From contig NW_017264195.1 of NCBI RefSeq assembly GCF_001619985.1, positions 434,001 through 498,000 of the forward strand: a stretch of DNA of 64,000 bases, read 5' to 3'. Below, one piece after another: positions 59,543-64,000 of the stretch (its first letter is position 1; each line of letters begins with the position of its first letter). The translations under genes were made by a program, and so were the position numbers. Below the pieces are notes generated by a model. The model ran no database searches. It saw only the letters and a program-made list of their open reading frames with translations, and was not told the origin of the DNA. The stretch is from Xylona heveae TC161. Lineage: Eukaryota; Ascomycota; Xylonomycetes; Xylonales; Xylonaceae.

Positions 59543-60108
59543 ACAATTCGCCTCACAATGGGTTTGGTTTGCGTGGGGGTTCTGTGGGCGCGTGTCTTCT
59601 CATGATGTACTGCAGAAGCTCATGGTTGAGCGCCTTACAAATGGATACTTGTTGTACACAAAAAGTCTTGGTGTCAATTTCGAGTTTTGGGAGCCAATCC
59701 GGATGATTTTCATGATGCCCGAAAGATTTTTTATCGCATGCGACTCGATCTTCATTGCCTCGCTCGAACCGAACAACCTTCCACCGATCTCGGATTTAGA
59801 GAGGAAGGAAGCGATTCAGCCGTGTTCCACTGGCTGGAGCAGTATTTCTCAATTTCGATCGACAGAAATGATGTCTATCCCATCCCACCCATATACTCAG
59901 CACTTTCTCTCTTTCCTGGCTGCATATGTTTGAAAAATGTGCACCTCCACTGGAGCAAAAATGGCTCATCATTTCCCATAATAATCTGATTTTCCCGAAT
60001 AATTGATCCCAAATTCGTAAACTAATGCTTTTTATATGGATGATTATGCTTCATTGATATCATAGATGCCGAAATTCTAAGGTAATGCAAAACGCCACAC
60101 CAGTTTTC
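59543..60108. other. Convergent 3' region between rps18 and sdo1
   Basis: 3' UTRs of two ribosome-related genes meet here. An open frame on plus (59442-59933) is an extension of another frame of rps18 and not a gene. Confidence 0.65.
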
Positions 60109-61206
60109 TTAATCTTCTTTGACCACCGCCATATCTAATACCTCCACTCTGCCCTGGCCTCTTGTTTCGCTGCCGATAAACTGTTCCAGGCCTTTGAAAG
60201 CACCTGGGTCTACGAAGCCCACAGCCTCCCACTCGTCACCGAGGGCGTCCTGTGTCTCAATCTGTTCGATGAAGCCGAGAATTCTGTCCTTTACCGTGCC
60301 TTTTGCCTTCTCCTCCCCATCCTCGGTGCTCTTTGGCGCCGCCTTCACCATCTGTTTTAAGATACTGGTGGAGCAAGTTACCCGAATCCGCATGCGGGCT
60401 CTCTGCACAGGAATTGTCTGGTGGGCAATGAGGGCCTTCATTGCATCCAGTGCCTGTGACTTGGCCGACTTTGTCGTGACCACGCCTGTCCAAGTCGGCA
60501 TATCCTTGCTCTTGGGCTTGGGCGTGGTAACGTCCTCTTCTCCACTTCCTCCCGGAGTCGCATTTCCCGAGGCTGCGGCCTTGGCATCCTGCTGCGCGTG
60601 GGCAGCTTGTGCGCTCAGTTGATCCAGGGCTTTGTCGATCATACCAGGTGTATAAGGGAGTTTGCTCTTTGGATCTATTAATTTTCCAGCAATAATATTG
60701 ATGACTTCATTGTGCAGTCGTTCAAGCTGCGCGTGCCGTTCCTTTTCACCAACTTGAAGTTCGCCTTTGTTTAATATCTCTAGGATGATTTCGTCGGTCG
60801 TCAACTTTGGAAACGACTTCTGCAAGTCCTGCGCCGGTGCGGCTTGACCTTTGCTGACAGAGAGGAAGACAGTAGGAATTTGGAGGACATTGTCAAGATC
60901 CTTTTCTCTGTAACCATTCTCAGCGAAACTGGTTGAGATTTTATGATATGTTTTGGCACCTACACGCCAGAGCGCCATTCTAGCACCTTATTCTTGTAGC
61001 ACGCAATCTCGTAGCGCTTCTTTCCTGTATGTATGTTTGGTTGAACGTGGTGATCGAACGTGATTTTAAAGGACCACACCAACCTTTCTTCATGCGCACG
61101 AGCGAGACATTTGTGAGTTTTATTTGATTTGACGGCTATTAAAAGATCAATATACACATCTCTTCGAGTTTTGGTTTTCGAGAGACTTTACCTGATTAAT
61201 AGGCAT
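60109..61206 (-). CDS. sdo1: Ribosome maturation protein SBDS/SDO1
   Basis: Four exons on minus: 61206-61192 (only M-P-I-N-Q), 61135-61084, 61024-60964 and 60907-60109, giving 308 residues. The spliced N-terminus MPINQPSNQIKLTNVSLVRM, then KKRYEIACYKNKVLEWRSGV and EKDLDNVLQIPTVFLSVSKG form the FYSH domain. GELQVGEKERHAQLERLHNE and INIIAGKLIDPKSKLPYTPG give the helical middle domain, and IPVQRARMRIRVTCSTSILK the start of the C-terminal ferredoxin-like domain. With the GTPase Efl1 it releases eIF6/Tif6 from pre-60S subunits in the cytoplasm. An Ala/Gly/Ser/Thr-rich insert (about 135-170) is longer than in yeast. Intron 3 must use GTAGGT at 60963 with the AG before AGAAAAGG to keep the frame; reading through would give a truncated N-terminus. 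Confidence 0.95.
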
Positions 61207-61768
61207 CTTGAATCAACAAACCCGGGTAAAGATGGCCACGAAATATTATTATTTTTGCTCCTTCTACTTTCTCCGCCTGCGTTTTGTAAAGATTCTCGAC
61301 TGACGCACTATTCTGCATCTTTGTTTCCTGTCGCTGCCCTAGCCGGCAAATCCCGTGATAGGACGGCGGATTCTGATACCTACGGGGAGCGATAATGATG
61401 GTTGTAGCAGTACCCAGCCACGTATTCGGCGTCACTGTGGAGATGACGCTCCCGATACGGGTAGGTAGCTGCCTGTGACTCCCGCCTATCAATCCGCCAA
61501 CCGGTCACTTGCCATCCTCTTCCCCCTTCCATCCTCCATCTCTTCCTTGAATCTGTGTTATTTAGATTCATTTTCATCTCATTTCAATAAATCCATCTTT
61601 TGTTGGGTCTATTGAACCCTCCAATCGGTTCTCTCCCGCCGTCCTATCTGTTGCGCGGTTGGAGCTCCGTTCAGTGGCGTATCACCCGTTTGCCTGTTCG
61701 GTTGCCACAGCTCTCACGTTCGATATCTGTTTATCATTATCATCAGAAGCATCTACTTCACATTCATC
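61207..61768. promoter_or_regulatory. Divergent promoter between sdo1 and cpyA
   Basis: A 562-bp stretch between two outward start codons. The cpyA-proximal 200 bp are pyrimidine-rich (CTTCCATCCTCCATCTCTTCC and similar runs), the usual leader composition of well-expressed fungal genes. No TATA box or clear factor site stands out. Confidence 0.5.
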
Positions 61769-63515
61769 ATGAAGTTACTTGCCTCGACTCTTTTGCTAGG
61801 GGCTGCCTCTGCTGCAGTTGCACCGCAGCAGCAGGTCTTCCAGGCTCCCAAGCCGGCGACTGGAGCTTGGTCCAAGCCTCTCCACTCCCTGCAGGACTCG
61901 CTGAAGTCCCTCTCCGCCGAGGCTCGCGCGGCCTGGGATGAGGTTTCTGCACTATTCCCTGAAGCCATTGAGCAAGCTACCTTTTTCTCCTCCCCTAAGC
62001 CGCACTCCCGCCGACCCGATCACGAATGGGATTTCGTGATGAGAGGTGAGGATGTCCAGAGCGTCTGGGTCCAGAACTCCAAAGGCGAGAAGGAGAGAGA
62101 GGTTGGCGGAAAGCTAGAGAACTATAACTTGCGGACAAAGAAGGTCGATCCGAGTGAGCTCGGCATTGATCCTGGTGTAAAGCAGTACAGTGGTTATCTT
62201 GACGACGAAGAGGAGGATAAGCATCTCTTCTACTGTAAGCTACTAAGCATGCACTATTCTAATATAGGAGGAGTTGGTTGCTGACTTGGGAATTAGGGTT
62301 CTTTGAGTCTCGGAACGACCCCAAGAAAGACCCCGTTATTCTATGGCTCAACGGTGGTCCCGGATGTTCCTCCCTGACTGGTCTTTTCATGGAGCTTGGA
62401 CCATCCTCGATTGACGAAAACATCAAGCCTGTCTGGAACCCATACTCTTGGAACAGCAATGCCTCGGTCATTTTCCTTGACCAGCCTGTCAATGTTGGCT
62501 TCTCCTATAGTGGTGGCTCCGTCAGCAACACGGTTGCCGCCGGCAAGGACGTGTATGCTCTCCTAACCCTTTTCTTCAAGCAATTCCCCGAGTACGCTCA
62601 TCAGGACTTCCACATTGCCGGTGAATCGTACGCGGGTCACTACATTCCCGTCTTTGCTTCTGAGATTCTGTCTCACAAGAAGCGCAACATTAACCTGAAA
62701 TCCGTCCTCATTGGCAACGGTCTTACCGATGGCTTGACCCAATATGAGTACTACAAGCCCATGGGATGTGGAGAGGGCGGCTGGCCCGCTGTTCTGGACG
62801 AGGGCACTTGTGCTGCCATGGAGAAGTCTTACCCTCGCTGCGCCAATCTCATCCAGGGCTGCTATGACAGCGGCAGTGTCTGGTCTTGTGTCCCCGCCTC
62901 TATCTACTGCAATAATGCTCTGATTGGCCCCTACCAGCGCACTGGACAGAACGTCTATGACGTGCGAGGCAAGTGCGAAGATGGCAACCTTTGCTACAAG
63001 CAGCTTGGCTGGATCAGCGACTACCTGAACGAGCCCAAGGTGCAAAAGGCCCTTGGTGCTGAAGTCTCTGGTTACGACAGCTGCAACTTTGACATCAACA
63101 GAAACTTCTTGTTCCAGGGAGACTGGATGCAGCCTTTCTTCCGTCTCGTCCCTAGTCTCTTGGAGGAGATTCCTGTCCTCATCTACGCTGTAAGTCTAAC
63201 TCTCTGACGATTTCCTTCGCGCCGCAAAAGGCTTATACTAATCCTTCTCAGGGTGACGCCGATTACATCTGCAATTGGCTCGGCAACAAGGCCTGGACCG
63301 AGGCTCTCGAGTGGCCTGGCAAGGCCGCGTACAACAAGGTTGCCCTCGGCGACCTTTCTCTCTCCGATGACGGCTCCAAGATTGGCCAGGTCAAGTCCAG
63401 CGGGAACTTTACCTTTATCCGTCTTCACGCTGGTGGACACATGGTTCCCTTTGACCAGCCCGAGGCCAGCTTGGACATGCTCAACCGCTGGCTTGACGGC
63501 GAGTGGGTTGCGTAA
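61769..63515 (+). CDS. cpyA: Vacuolar carboxypeptidase Y (serine carboxypeptidase, S10)
   Basis: Three exons, 61769-62234, 62297-63189 and 63252-63515, giving 540 residues, the usual size of the fungal preproenzyme. A signal peptide ([18 protein letters not shown]) is followed by a propeptide of about 120 residues. The mature enzyme has [29 protein letters not shown] (oxyanion region), [24 protein letters not shown] with catalytic Ser266, [15 protein letters not shown] with the catalytic Asp (about 457) and [15 protein letters not shown] with His516. Many cysteines (for example [25 protein letters not shown]) fit the CPY disulfide pattern. It is a broad C-terminal exopeptidase of the vacuole, sorted through the ER and Golgi. 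I chose this ATG because it gives a clean signal peptide. Confidence 0.97.
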
Positions 63516-64000
63516 GCTCTGACTGTCAATATGTCAAGCTGTCAAGCAAACCTTGAAAGAAGTAGCATTTTTTATATAGATGGTCAATGGCCACGCATTT
63601 GTGTAGAATGAAGTCGCTGGAAAGGGTTATTTTTATATAGGATATGTTTAAATTAGTTTAGGAATTGTTACTCTGCATTACCTTTTTTCTCAATATAGCC
63701 CAGACTGTCTATTCACGTTTTCCTCATCATCTTATCATCGTAAGAAGATGTGTCTTGATCCATTCAGAAACCCTATGAAAGTATCTTTGGTCGATTGGCA
63801 TTCGATAATATCGAGGGGATCATTCTGTCCATTGTTGGACAGTGTGTAACATAGGTATCTTAGGTGTAGTCATGCCTCACCGATTCCTCTTCATATCCAT
63901 GACTTGTCTCCTCCCATGCCAATGTGTATATGTGGTATGATACCTCCCCTACCAAAACAGTTGCCACGTTGTTGCAAAACATGAATTGGGGTATCATCAT
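63516..64000. other. 3' flank of cpyA
   Basis: AT-rich 3' UTR and downstream sequence to the window edge. No gene, repeat or RNA recognised. Confidence 0.7.

Noticed and set aside
59007-59933. Possible second plus-strand gene overlapping the end of rps18
   Set aside because: The frame at 59442-59933 is only another frame of the rps18 3' part running into its 3' UTR.
1-64000. Secondary metabolite cluster, transposon or virus-like element
   Set aside because: No PKS/NRPS/terpene genes, transposase, reverse transcriptase or long terminal repeats are apparent in any frame.

Overview
The window reads as a gene-dense piece of a nuclear chromosome from a filamentous ascomycete (Pezizomycotina), most likely a eurotiomycete. 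Reasons: monocistronic genes on both strands with many 45-100 bp introns, and a gene set typical of moulds (NRDE2-like protein, con-6, a ccg-9-type trehalose phosphorylase, cpyA-type carboxypeptidase Y, fungal SRPK-like and aminoglycoside-phosphotransferase-like kinases). The class is inferred from protein style, not from a search. I recognise about 20 protein genes. I see no rRNA, no convincing tRNA, no CRISPR and no recognisable transposon or virus-like element. Exon borders were set by hand from GT/AG sites, reading-frame continuity and family similarity; every multi-exon model reported as complete adds up to a whole number of codons.

Left part (1-25.9 kb). The ER chaperone LHS1 (minus, cut by the window edge) is followed by an Anr2/LCHN-like DENN protein and the very large U3 snoRNP factor UTP10 (both minus). 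UTP10 shares a divergent promoter with an NRDE2-like RNA surveillance protein (plus), which converges on the recombination translocase RDH54 (minus). An SRPK-like kinase and the HSP104/HSP98 disaggregase follow on minus. HSP104 is divergent from an EBP-family sterol isomerase-like membrane protein (plus). The rdh54 promoter carries a cluster of ACGCG (MCB) cores, and the hsp104 promoter a TATA box plus a phased GAA/TTC array that looks like heat shock elements.

Middle (25.9-47.6 kb). This part is looser. It holds an APH-like kinase gene with an uncertain 5' end, an 1858-residue DH/PH-like scaffold protein with a probable GC-AG intron, a microsatellite-rich convergent intergenic stretch, an uncharacterised conserved single-pass membrane protein (774 aa), the complex I assembly factor CIA30, the NatC auxiliary subunit NAA38 and a 3.4 kb gene-empty stretch.

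Right part (47.6-64 kb). Trehalose phosphorylase (ccg-9) and con-6 lie in tandem, a spore/stress pair with TATA promoters. Next come ATG27, a sulfotransferase-like P-loop protein, RPS18, SBDS/SDO1 and vacuolar carboxypeptidase Y. Shared themes are ribosome synthesis (UTP10, RPS18, SBDS), protein quality control and the vacuole/autophagy route (LHS1, HSP104, ATG27, CPY), and dormancy/stress (ccg-9, con-6, HSP104). I found no evidence that these form a single cluster; the order looks like ordinary fungal synteny.
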